From Seramator thermalis (GTDB lineage: Bacteria; Bacteroidota; Bacteroidia; Bacteroidales; Dysgonomonadaceae), in NCBI RefSeq assembly GCF_004138125.1, contig NZ_RXHS01000004.1, forward strand, positions 1-64,000: a stretch of 64,000 bases of DNA. Direction: 5' to 3'. Below, one piece after another: positions 19,109-27,391 of this stretch. A program made the position numbers and the translations under genes. Below the pieces are notes generated by a model, which saw only the letters and a program-made list of their open reading frames with translations, had not been told where the DNA came from and ran no database searches. Position 1 is the stretch's first letter; every line of letters starts with the position of its first letter.

Positions 19109-20530
19109 ATGAAACAACTGAACCAATTATTTGCAAACTATACCGGAAAGACAAATCCGACAATGGAGGAGCTTCCAACCTCGGGATCCAACCGTAAATA
19201 CTATCGACTGCAATCGGGAGATACTTCGCTCGTTGGCGTTGAAGGAGAATCGAAAAACGAAAATCATGCTTTTATCGAACTCGATCGCCATTTCTACAAA
19301 AAAGGGCTGAATGTTCCCAAAGTAGTTGCTGTATCGGACGACGAAATGTTTTATCTGCAGGAAGATTTGGGCGATAAAATACTTTTTGATGCAATCAAAG
19401 CAGGTCGCTTAACGGGTGTGTTTGGACCGAACGAGAAAGAGTTGTTGCAAAAAACTATCGCGAAGCTTGCCGATTTTCAAATAATAGGCGCAGAAGGTTT
19501 AAATTTTGATGTTTGTTATCCTCAGCCTGAATTTAACAGCCGGTCGGTTTTTTGGGATTTGAATTATTTCAAATACAACTTTCTGAAAACAACCGGGATG
19601 GATTTTCAGGAAGAGCTGCTCGAAAACGATTTCGAACGATTAGCCGATAATTTATTGCAAGGCGATAGCGAAACATTCATGTATCGCGATTTCCAATCGC
19701 GCAATGTGATGTTGGTAAATGATGAACCCTATTTCATCGATTTTCAGGGAGGACGAAAAGGACCGGTTTATTATGACGTGGCATCATTTCTCTGGCAGGC
19801 AAAAGCAAATTTTCCGCCCGATTTGCGAGATGAACTTATTTCGACCTATATCGAATCGTTGAAAAAATACCGAGAGGTGGACGAATCCAAATTCCTGAAA
19901 CAATTGCGCCAGTTTGTTCTGTTCAGAACGCTTCAAGTGCTGGGCGCTTATGGATTTCGGGGTTATTTCGAAAAAAAACCACATTTCATCCAAAGCATTC
20001 CGTTTGGCTTAAACAATTTACGCGAACTTTTGAAAGAAGGATTCGACGAATATCCATATTTAAGCCATATTCTTACAGAAATGGTTAACCTCAAACAATT
20101 TGCCGACTCCACGAAACGCGAATTGGAGGTACGTGTGGTAAGTTTTGCCTACAAAAAAGGAATCCCCGACGATCCTTCGGGAAACGGCGGTGGCTATGTT
20201 TTCGATTGCCGTGCCATTAACAATCCCGGGAAATATGAGCGATACAATAATGTTACCGGACTGGATGAACCTGTGATTAAATTTCTGGAAGAAGATGGCG
20301 AAATCATCGAATTTTTGAATAATATTTATCCGTTGGTCGATAGACACGTTAAACGATATACCGAACGCAAGTTCACGCATCTGATGATTGCATTTGGTTG
20401 TACCGGCGGGCAGCACCGTTCGGTGTATGCTGCACAACATGTGGCAGAGCACATCTCGAAAAAATTCGGTGTGAAAGTCGTTCTCGTGCATCGCGAGCAA
20501 AATCTGGAACAGGAATTTCGAAAAAGATAA
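19109..20530 (+). CDS. amgK: AmgK-like sugar kinase fused to a RapZ C-terminal domain
   Basis: A two-domain protein of 473 residues. Residues about 20-320 are an aminoglycoside-phosphotransferase-type kinase: SNRKYYRL in the ATP lobe, the catalytic loop YRDFQSRNVML (D194) and metal-binding IDFQGG (D211). With a MurU-like gene next door it fits AmgK, the anomeric MurNAc/GlcNAc kinase of cell-wall recycling. Residues about 337-470 match the C-terminal domain of RapZ: YVFDCRAINNPG...TGLD and the signature GCTGGQHRSVY (430-440). In E. coli that domain binds glucosamine-6-phosphate. The Walker ATPase half of RapZ is absent. ATG 19109 is chosen over an upstream frame start at 19043 that lies inside nadE. 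The sensing role is inference. Confidence 0.82.
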   Translation: MKQLNQLFANYTGKTNPTMEELPTSGSNRKYYRLQSGDTSLVGVEGESKNENHAFIELDRHFYKKGLNVPKVVAVSDDEMFYLQEDLGDKILFDAIKAGRLTGVFGPNEKELLQKTIAKLADFQIIGAEGLNFDVCYPQPEFNSRSVFWDLNYFKYNFLKTTGMDFQEELLENDFERLADNLLQGDSETFMYRDFQSRNVMLVNDEPYFIDFQGGRKGPVYYDVASFLWQAKANFPPDLRDELISTYIESLKKYREVDESKFLKQLRQFVLFRTLQVLGAYGFRGYFEKKPHFIQSIPFGLNNLRELLKEGFDEYPYLSHILTEMVNLKQFADSTKRELEVRVVSFAYKKGIPDDPSGNGGGYVFDCRAINNPGKYERYNNVTGLDEPVIKFLEEDGEIIEFLNNIYPLVDRHVKRYTERKFTHLMIAFGCTGGQHRSVYAAQHVAEHISKKFGVKVVLVHREQNLEQEFRKR

Positions 20531-20534
20531 TCAA

Positions 20535-21281
20535 ATGAAAGCCATGATTTTCGCGGCAGGCATGGGCACTCGGTTGAAACCACTCACCGATACGATGCCA
20601 AAAGCATTGGTTGAGGTGAACGGGAAACCGCTTTTGCAACTCGTAATCGAAAAACTGAAAGCCGAAGGATTTGACGAAATTATTGTGAACGTCCATCATT
20701 TTGCCGAAAAGATTATCGATTTTTTAGATGCCAACGATCGTTTCGACATTCGCATCGAAATATCGGATGAACGGAAATCTCTTCTCGATACCGGCGGTGG
20801 GATCAAAAAAGCATCTTGGTTTTTCGATGACGACAAACCTTTTTTGATCTACAACGTAGATATTCTCTCAAACATTCGGTTAAGGCAACTTTACGAATAT
20901 CACCTCAATCAAAAAAATCTTGCAACGCTTGTTTGCAGTGAAAGAAAATCATCTCGTTATTTGCTCTTCGATCGTGAAAATGCTTTAAAAGGATGGATTA
21001 ACGAAAAAACCGGAGAAACAAAATCACCGCTCACCGATTTTCATCCGGAAGCATATCAAAAACTTGCATTTTCGGGAATACATGTGCTCGACACATCCGT
21101 TTTTTCTTACATGAAAGATTTTCCCGAAAAATTTTCAATCATCGATTTTTATCTTTCCATTTGCAACAAAACAGTGATTAAATCCTATGTTCCCAAGCAT
21201 TTCGAACTTCTTGACGTCGGTAAATTGGATGCATTGCAAAAAGCAAATGAATTTATCGAAAAAATTAAATTAACCCGATAG
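20535..21281 (+). CDS. murU: MurU-like sugar-1-phosphate nucleotidyltransferase
   Basis: Nucleotidyltransferase of 248 residues. The signature MIFAAGMGTRLKPLTD (4-19) followed by PKALVEVNGKPLL is the nucleotide-binding loop, and YNVDILSNIRL carries the metal-binding Asp. It begins four bases after the kinase stop, so the two are co-translated. In the AmgK-MurU route the kinase product MurNAc-1-phosphate is converted to UDP-MurNAc, bypassing de novo synthesis and fosfomycin-sensitive MurA. Other sugar specificity (for example mannose-1-phosphate) cannot be excluded from sequence alone. The last 17 bases overlap the convergent ROK gene. Confidence 0.8.
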   Translation: MKAMIFAAGMGTRLKPLTDTMPKALVEVNGKPLLQLVIEKLKAEGFDEIIVNVHHFAEKIIDFLDANDRFDIRIEISDERKSLLDTGGGIKKASWFFDDDKPFLIYNVDILSNIRLRQLYEYHLNQKNLATLVCSERKSSRYLLFDRENALKGWINEKTGETKSPLTDFHPEAYQKLAFSGIHVLDTSVFSYMKDFPEKFSIIDFYLSICNKTVIKSYVPKHFELLDVGKLDALQKANEFIEKIKLTR

Positions 21282-22473
21282 TCTTGCTCCGGGCGAGCAG
21301 GCAAGCCCCTAAAATTCCAGACTTTTCGCCCAATTTTGAGACCTTTAAAGTGGTATCGCTATTGACCAAATTGAGCGAATATTTTTTAATGGCACTTCGT
21401 AACGGCAATAACAAAAAATCACCGGCCTGAGCCAATGTTCCACCAATCACCACTAATTCGGGATTAAAAATATTGATTAGACCCGCAACAGACCTTCCCA
21501 AAGTTGATCCAACCTCCTCAATCAGCTCAATCGCTGTGATATCATCCTGCAAAGCTGAAGTGATGATGTCGGTTAAAGAAATCTCGTCACCGGCTTCGAA
21601 TTTTGTTCGTAATCTACTGGAATCGCCATTTTTCATTCTTTCCATGAAAACACGATACACATACGATCCTGATGCTTGCGTTTCGAGACATCCCTTTTTC
21701 CCGCAATGGCATAAAACTTCATTGTCGAATGCAGGATAATGTCCAAATTCCCCTGAGAATCCCGATTTGCCATAATACAACTCTCCGTTGATAATCAGTC
21801 CCATTCCCAAACCCCAGCTTACATTAATGAAAACAACATTCTTCTCACCTTGCACACAGCCATTCAAGAATTCGGCATAAGTCATGGCTCGCGAATCGTT
21901 ATCGATGCTCGTATTAATTCCAAAACATTCAGTAAAAATATCTGTTAAAGGCCGTTCATCGATATAAAAAAAACTGTAACTATGCCCGGATTTCGTATTA
22001 ACACGTCCCGAAATATTAATGCCTATATTTAAAATTTTATCTCGTTGAATGCCACAGTTATTTAAAAAATTATCTATTGCCCCACAAAGTTCTTCGAATT
22101 TTTCTACCGAATGATCCACTTTATAAGGAATATCCATGACAGAATTCACCATTATACCATTAAAATTGATCAAGCCTATATTCATACAAGAATGATTGAT
22201 ATCAACTCCGACAAAGTAGCCCGAATCACGGTTTAGTCCATAAATATTGGGGCGTCGACCTCCTGCGGTTTCCTGTTTCCCATAATCAACCACATATCCG
22301 TCATCTATCAGTTCTCCCACCAGTTTTGTCACCGTAGGTACACTCAGATTCATTTCCTTTCCCAAATCGGCGAGAGTGTTTTCGCCGTTATTGATATAAT
22401 AGCAAATAATATCTCTCTTTAACAGGGCGTTTTTCGAACCTGAATTAATTTCTTCCCAAAATTTATTGTTCAT
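21265..22473 (-). CDS. ROK-family transcriptional regulator (NagC/Mlc type)
   Basis: A 402-residue repressor-type ROK protein. A winged helix-turn-helix spans about 18-66 (LADLGKEMNLSVPTVTKLVG). The ROK sugar-binding domain follows, with GINISGRVN, the DNDSR loop at 191-195 (retaining the Asp used by ROK kinases) and a zinc site H245, C255, C257, C262 (CHCGKKGC). Such proteins sense free or phosphorylated amino sugars. It is divergent from the sialic acid cluster and convergent, with a 17-base overlap, to the AmgK/MurU genes. Control of the sialic acid genes by ManNAc, GlcNAc or a phosphate is the natural inference; the ligand is unknown. Confidence 0.85.
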   Translation of the reverse strand: MNNKFWEEINSGSKNALLKRDIICYYINNGENTLADLGKEMNLSVPTVTKLVGELIDDGYVVDYGKQETAGGRRPNIYGLNRDSGYFVGVDINHSCMNIGLINFNGIMVNSVMDIPYKVDHSVEKFEELCGAIDNFLNNCGIQRDKILNIGINISGRVNTKSGHSYSFFYIDERPLTDIFTECFGINTSIDNDSRAMTYAEFLNGCVQGEKNVVFINVSWGLGMGLIINGELYYGKSGFSGEFGHYPAFDNEVLCHCGKKGCLETQASGSYVYRVFMERMKNGDSSRLRTKFEAGDEISLTDIITSALQDDITAIELIEEVGSTLGRSVAGLINIFNPELVVIGGTLAQAGDFLLLPLRSAIKKYSLNLVNSDTTLKVSKLGEKSGILGACLLARSKTIGLI

Positions 22474-22501
22474 ATAAAAAAGCTTATGAGTAAATCCTGA
22501 A

Positions 22502-22509
22502 CAAATTTA
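22502..22509 (-). promoter_or_regulatory. -7 element of the ROK regulator
   Basis: Minus-strand TAAATTTG fits TAnnTTTG and lies about 29 bases before the regulator ATG. No clear -33 partner was seen. Confidence 0.4.
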
Positions 22510-22536
22510 TAAAATATCTTTGGAATACGTCATATT

Positions 22537-22554
22537 AAAACAAATATATGTTTT
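22537..22554. promoter_or_regulatory. palindrome in the regulator/sialic acid intergenic region
   Basis: AAAACA-N6-TGTTTT, a perfect 6+6 inverted repeat, lies in the 273-base divergent region. TATGTTTT inside it resembles a -7 element for the rightward genes, so a repressor bound here could block that promoter. Candidate operator only. Confidence 0.4.
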
Positions 22555-22746
22555 GTAGCATATTTAACAAAATAATTTATTTTTTATTTGGTTGAATAAA
22601 AATAATTTTCGTAATTAGCGGAAATTTAATAAATATGATTCATAATATAATAAGTATATCACAAAAACGACAACTGAAATCGCTGAATCAAATGGATAGA
22701 TTTCTGATAATGAATAGAATAATCAACATCAAATAAAATAATAACT

Positions 22747-23961
22747 ATGAATCTCAATTTAAAAGAGTTGGAATTGCAATACAAAAATGAGCTTCTCGAT
22801 AATATACTCCCTTTTTGGCTGCAAAAATCACAAGATAAAGAATGCGGAGGATATTTCACTTGCCTTGATCGTCAAGGCAACGTTTTCGATACAGACAAAT
22901 TTATCTGGTTACAAGGAAGACAAGTATGGCTTTTTTCGATGCTTTACAATAAAGTAGAAAAGAAACAGGAATGGCTCGACTGCGCAATTGAGGGAGCTGA
23001 ATTTTTAAAAAAATACGGCCACGACGGCAACTACAACTGGTATTTTTCACTTACCCGCGAAGGCAAACCACTTATCGATCCCTACAATATTTTTTCCTAC
23101 ACATTTGCATCAATGGCATTTGGACAATTAAGCCTTGCTACAGGGAATGAAGAATATGCCGAAATTGCCCAACGTACATTTGATATCATCCTTTCGAAAG
23201 TAGATAATCCAAAAGGAAAATGGAATAAGGCACATCCCGGAACACGAAATCTGAAAAACTTTGCCTTACCAATGATTCTTTGCAATCTATCGTTGGAAAT
23301 TGAACATTTACTCGATGAGGAATTCCTTACAAAAACGATGGAGAATTGTATCCATGAAGTCATGGATGTTTTCCTCCGTCCGGAACTTGGAGGCATCGTT
23401 GTGGAAAATGTAAATAGCGACGGCACTCTTTCCGACTCGTTCGAAGGCCGGCAAATCACGCCTGGTCATGCCATCGAAGCGATGTGGTTCATTATGGATC
23501 TTGGCATAAGACTCAATCGTCCCGAATTAATTAAAAAAGCGGTCGAAACAACTCTCACCATGCTCAATTATGGATGGGACAAAGAATATGGCGGTATCTT
23601 TTATTTTCTTGACCGTAAAGGATTTCCGCCCCAGCAACTGGAATGGGATCAGAAACTGTGGTGGGTGCATGTAGAAGCATTGATATCCCTGCTGAAAGGG
23701 TATCAGCTGACCGGATCACAAGAATGCCTTACTTGGTTTGAGAAAATACACGATTATACCTGGAGCCATTTCAAAGACCCTGAACATCCCGAATGGTGGG
23801 GATATCTCAACCGACGAGGCGAAGTTCTGCTCGATTTAAAAGGTGGAAAATGGAAGGGTTGTTTCCATGTGCCACGAGGATTGTATCAATGTTGGAAAAC
23901 ACTGGAAAAAATAAATAGCGAAATAAATAGCGAACAAAAAATCTTAAACCCACAAATTTAA
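22747..23961 (+). CDS. nanE: N-acylglucosamine 2-epimerase (ManNAc to GlcNAc)
   Basis: AGE-family (alpha/alpha)6-barrel epimerase of 404 residues, the usual length. Conserved elements include FIWLQGRQVWLFSMLYN near 55-71, RQITPGHAIEAMWF with a catalytic His near residue 242, and WWVHVEALISLL with another near 307. Bacteroides and Tannerella use this type of epimerase to turn ManNAc, the product of sialic acid lyase, into GlcNAc, rather than the ManNAc-6-phosphate route of E. coli. First gene of the cluster, 20 bases before the SusC-like gene. Confidence 0.9.
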   Translation: MNLNLKELELQYKNELLDNILPFWLQKSQDKECGGYFTCLDRQGNVFDTDKFIWLQGRQVWLFSMLYNKVEKKQEWLDCAIEGAEFLKKYGHDGNYNWYFSLTREGKPLIDPYNIFSYTFASMAFGQLSLATGNEEYAEIAQRTFDIILSKVDNPKGKWNKAHPGTRNLKNFALPMILCNLSLEIEHLLDEEFLTKTMENCIHEVMDVFLRPELGGIVVENVNSDGTLSDSFEGRQITPGHAIEAMWFIMDLGIRLNRPELIKKAVETTLTMLNYGWDKEYGGIFYFLDRKGFPPQQLEWDQKLWWVHVEALISLLKGYQLTGSQECLTWFEKIHDYTWSHFKDPEHPEWWGYLNRRGEVLLDLKGGKWKGCFHVPRGLYQCWKTLEKINSEINSEQKILNPQI

Positions 23962-23980
23962 AAATTAATCATCTAATTAA

Positions 23981-26900
23981 ATGAAAATGAAAAGAGACAA
24001 AAAAGGTAATGCGTTAGAGAAGTCAATATTCACTCTTGCCTTCTTATGGCTAACTTCTCTGACATTGTTTGCTCAAAACATTACCGTCAAAGGAAATGTT
24101 GTCGATGAGCAAAAAGAACCGTTAATCGGCGTTTCGGTTAAAATACAAGGAACACCTACCGGAACAGTAACAGATTATGATGGCAATTTCGAACTTCCAA
24201 ATGTTCCGCCAACAGGAAAATTGGAATTTTCGTATGTCGGCATGAAAACATTGGTTGTACCGGTAGATGGCAGAGCTGTGATTAATGTTACCATGCAAGA
24301 AGATGTTGAAATGCTTGAAGAGGTAGTTATTACAGGTTATGGGGGAACGCAATTGCGATCAAGAAGTACCAATTCCATTGCTAAAGTTGAAAACAAGAAA
24401 TTGGAGGCTGGAATATTTTCCAATCCTGCACAGGCTCTTTCCGGAGCAGTTTCCGGTCTACGTGTAGTACAATATTCCGGTAATCCGGGCGCAACACCAT
24501 CTATTGTATTACGCGGAGGAACAAATTTGGACGGTTCAGGTTCGCCACTGATTATAGTTGACGGTCAAGTCAGAGGAAGCCTTTCGGATATAAATCCGGA
24601 AGATATCGAAAACATGCAAGTAATGAAAGACGCGGGAGCTACAGCTATTTATGGTGCACGAGCAAATAATGGGGTTATCCTTATCCAAACAAAAAGAGGG
24701 AAAAAGGGAGTTTCGGAAATGAATTTCAAAATGAAGTTTGGAGTCAACTACCTAAATCTCCCTTATGAGTTTTGCAACGCTGAAGAATACCTTACCTGGA
24801 TGCGCCCATCTTACGTAAAATCGGCACAAATATGGCAACGAGAAAATGGCACATGGATGGGATACTCAAACCCCATCACACTAACAGGAACACAACCGTA
24901 CGGAACAGGAAATGCATATTTTGCTGCAGATGGTGTGACACCTTTAGAAAACACCATGAATTCTGTTTGGAGCACCATGTATTATGAAGACCGGTATCAA
25001 TTTTTAATTGATAAACATGGTTGGCAAAAAATGAAAGATCCTGCATATGAATACATAAGGAGCATAAGTAAAGATCCAAATTCGGTCCCCGAATATTTGA
25101 TTTTTAAAAATACCTATCCGGGAGATTTCAACTTTAAGGATCCATCCTATTCACAAGATTACAACTGGAATATGTCAGGCGGGAACGACAAGGGAAGTTA
25201 TTATGCTGGTTTGGGCTACAACTATTCACAAGGATTACCCATTTCTTCGTATTACAAACGTTATTCGATTATTATCAATGGAGATTATAAAATCAAACCG
25301 TGGCTTACCTCGCAGTCAAGCTTCAACTTTAACAGGGCTAATTGGCAATCGATGCCCGCATCACAAACAAGCGAAGCTAATTATTTCAGCAGAATATTAA
25401 CAGTTCCACCTACCGTGCGTTATACCAACGACCATGATGGTTCGTACCGACTGGGGAATAATTATAGTGACGGTAATCAAGCTTATCAGCCAGAAAAATT
25501 CTTTCGTTTTAATCAAACGGACAAATTTACAATGAACCAAACATTAAAAATTGATTTTACCAAAAACATTTATCTGAAGCTTTCCGGAAATTGGTATTAT
25601 AGTGAAGGGTTTTACGAAGCATTTAATAAAGATTTTAGAGAAAACCCGACAAAGATAAATACCACAAGAAATACCTCGGGTGAATTCGCACGAACGTTGG
25701 ATCAAACCTATAACGCAATTTTCAATTTCGATAAACAAATAAATGATCATTATCTTTCGGCAATGCTTGGATCCGAATATTACGATACTTACTCATATGG
25801 TATTTATGCAGCCGGATCCGGCGCACCGACGGATGATTTTCGCGACTTGCAATTGACCTCCAGTGAAAAAGATAAAAGAAGCATTGATTCATACCATACT
25901 AAACAACGCATTTTATCATTTTTTGGTCGTGCCAATTATAATTATCAGGAAAAATATCTCCTTTCAGCGGTTTTACGACATGATGGGTACTCCAGATTAG
26001 TCAACAAAAGATGGGGAACATTTCCCGGTATATCTGCCGGATGGGTTTTCAGTAAAGAATCTTTCATGAGAGAATTCGACGATATTATTTCTTTCGGTAA
26101 GTTAAGAACCAGCTACGGATTAAACGGAAATGTATCGGGCATCGGCGCATATGAATTGCAAGGCAGCTATGTTGCTTCAACAAACTACAACGGTCTTGCT
26201 ACTTTTGTTTTAGGCTCTGTTCCCAATCCTGATCTGCGATGGGAAAAAACAAGAACATTTGAAGTCGGGCTTGATCTTAGTTATTTAAAAAACAGGTATT
26301 CAACCAATTTTACTTTTTATGATCGTCTAACGTCGGATAAATTCGCCACTTTGAGTCTTCCCAGTTCATCAGGAATTAGTGGTATTCGCACAAATAACGG
26401 AGAATTTCGCAACAGAGGGGTCGAAATTGAACTTTCTGCAACACCTATTCAGAACACTAATTGGTATTGGAACATAGGAGCAAATATTTCATACAACAAA
26501 AATACGGTTGTAAGTTTACCCTATAATGGTCTTCCATTGAACCGACAAGGTGGTTTTCAAGTATATTCGGGGAAAGACAAAACTGATTTGATTTGGGTAG
26601 GAGGCTATCAAGAAGGACAAGAGCCGGGAGCACTCTATGTATTTAAAGCTGAAGGTATTTATAAAGATGAAAGTGAAATACCGGACGACATGATTGTAAA
26701 ACCCCATTCTTTCCAAGGGGCCACTACCCGTACACTTTATGGCAAAAGTAATTGGGCAAAAATGACTGAACAAGAAAAAATTAACAGTAGGGGATTCCCT
26801 ATTCAACCCGGTGATGTGAAATGGAAAGATATAAATGGAGATAATATAATAGACGATTATGATTTGGTGAAAGTGGGAAATACAACACCTCATTGGTTTG

Positions 26901-27373
26901 GAGGATTCAACACCACCGTAACGTGGAAACAACTTTCATTGTACTGTGCATTTGATTACGCTTTTGATTTTTGGGTAATGGATTATCGCTTGCCATGGAT
27001 CATGGGTAATATGCAAGGTACCTATAATATGACCACTGATGTAAGAAAAACATGGACTCCGGAAAATCCAAATGCGAAATATCCGATTTACGTATGGGCT
27101 GATCAATTGGGAAAGGGGAACTATCGTAATTCTACCTTATTCACATACAAAGGCGATTATTTATCGTTACGACAAGTATCCCTATCCTATTCCTTGCCGA
27201 AATCGCTTATTAATAAAGCTTTTATAGAAAAATTGGATCTTTCGATAACCGGTCAGAATTTGGGTTATATTACAGCGGCAAAAACAATATCTACTCCGGA
27301 ACAAGGTGGAATTCAAGATGCTACATATACCTTACCGCGTACAGTGACATTAGGTTTAAATATTACTTTCTAA
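23981..27373 (+). CDS. nanO: SusC/RagA-family TonB-dependent transporter (NanO-like)
   Basis: Outer-membrane importer of 1130 residues. A signal peptide ends about residue 31 (FAQ), followed by a carboxypeptidase-regulatory-like domain (NITVKGNVVDEQKEPLIGVS, about 32-108), the TonB-box region EEVVITGYG (about 112-120), a plug domain (ALSGAVSGLRVVQYSG to VILIQTKRGKKG) and a 22-strand barrel ending in an aromatic residue (LGLNITF). Paired with the SusD-like gene 18 bases later. In sialic acid clusters of this phylum the equivalent protein, NanO, imports sialic acid; that specificity is inferred from context. Confidence 0.9.
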   Translation: MKMKRDKKGNALEKSIFTLAFLWLTSLTLFAQNITVKGNVVDEQKEPLIGVSVKIQGTPTGTVTDYDGNFELPNVPPTGKLEFSYVGMKTLVVPVDGRAVINVTMQEDVEMLEEVVITGYGGTQLRSRSTNSIAKVENKKLEAGIFSNPAQALSGAVSGLRVVQYSGNPGATPSIVLRGGTNLDGSGSPLIIVDGQVRGSLSDINPEDIENMQVMKDAGATAIYGARANNGVILIQTKRGKKGVSEMNFKMKFGVNYLNLPYEFCNAEEYLTWMRPSYVKSAQIWQRENGTWMGYSNPITLTGTQPYGTGNAYFAADGVTPLENTMNSVWSTMYYEDRYQFLIDKHGWQKMKDPAYEYIRSISKDPNSVPEYLIFKNTYPGDFNFKDPSYSQDYNWNMSGGNDKGSYYAGLGYNYSQGLPISSYYKRYSIIINGDYKIKPWLTSQSSFNFNRANWQSMPASQTSEANYFSRILTVPPTVRYTNDHDGSYRLGNNYSDGNQAYQPEKFFRFNQTDKFTMNQTLKIDFTKNIYLKLSGNWYYSEGFYEAFNKDFRENPTKINTTRNTSGEFARTLDQTYNAIFNFDKQINDHYLSAMLGSEYYDTYSYGIYAAGSGAPTDDFRDLQLTSSEKDKRSIDSYHTKQRILSFFGRANYNYQEKYLLSAVLRHDGYSRLVNKRWGTFPGISAGWVFSKESFMREFDDIISFGKLRTSYGLNGNVSGIGAYELQGSYVASTNYNGLATFVLGSVPNPDLRWEKTRTFEVGLDLSYLKNRYSTNFTFYDRLTSDKFATLSLPSSSGISGIRTNNGEFRNRGVEIELSATPIQNTNWYWNIGANISYNKNTVVSLPYNGLPLNRQGGFQVYSGKDKTDLIWVGGYQEGQEPGALYVFKAEGIYKDESEIPDDMIVKPHSFQGATTRTLYGKSNWAKMTEQEKINSRGFPIQPGDVKWKDINGDNIIDDYDLVKVGNTTPHWFGGFNTTVTWKQLSLYCAFDYAFDFWVMDYRLPWIMGNMQGTYNMTTDVRKTWTPENPNAKYPIYVWADQLGKGNYRNSTLFTYKGDYLSLRQVSLSYSLPKSLINKAFIEKLDLSITGQNLGYITAAKTISTPEQGGIQDATYTLPRTVTLGLNITF

Positions 27374-27391
27374 TCTTTAATATTAAAAAAT

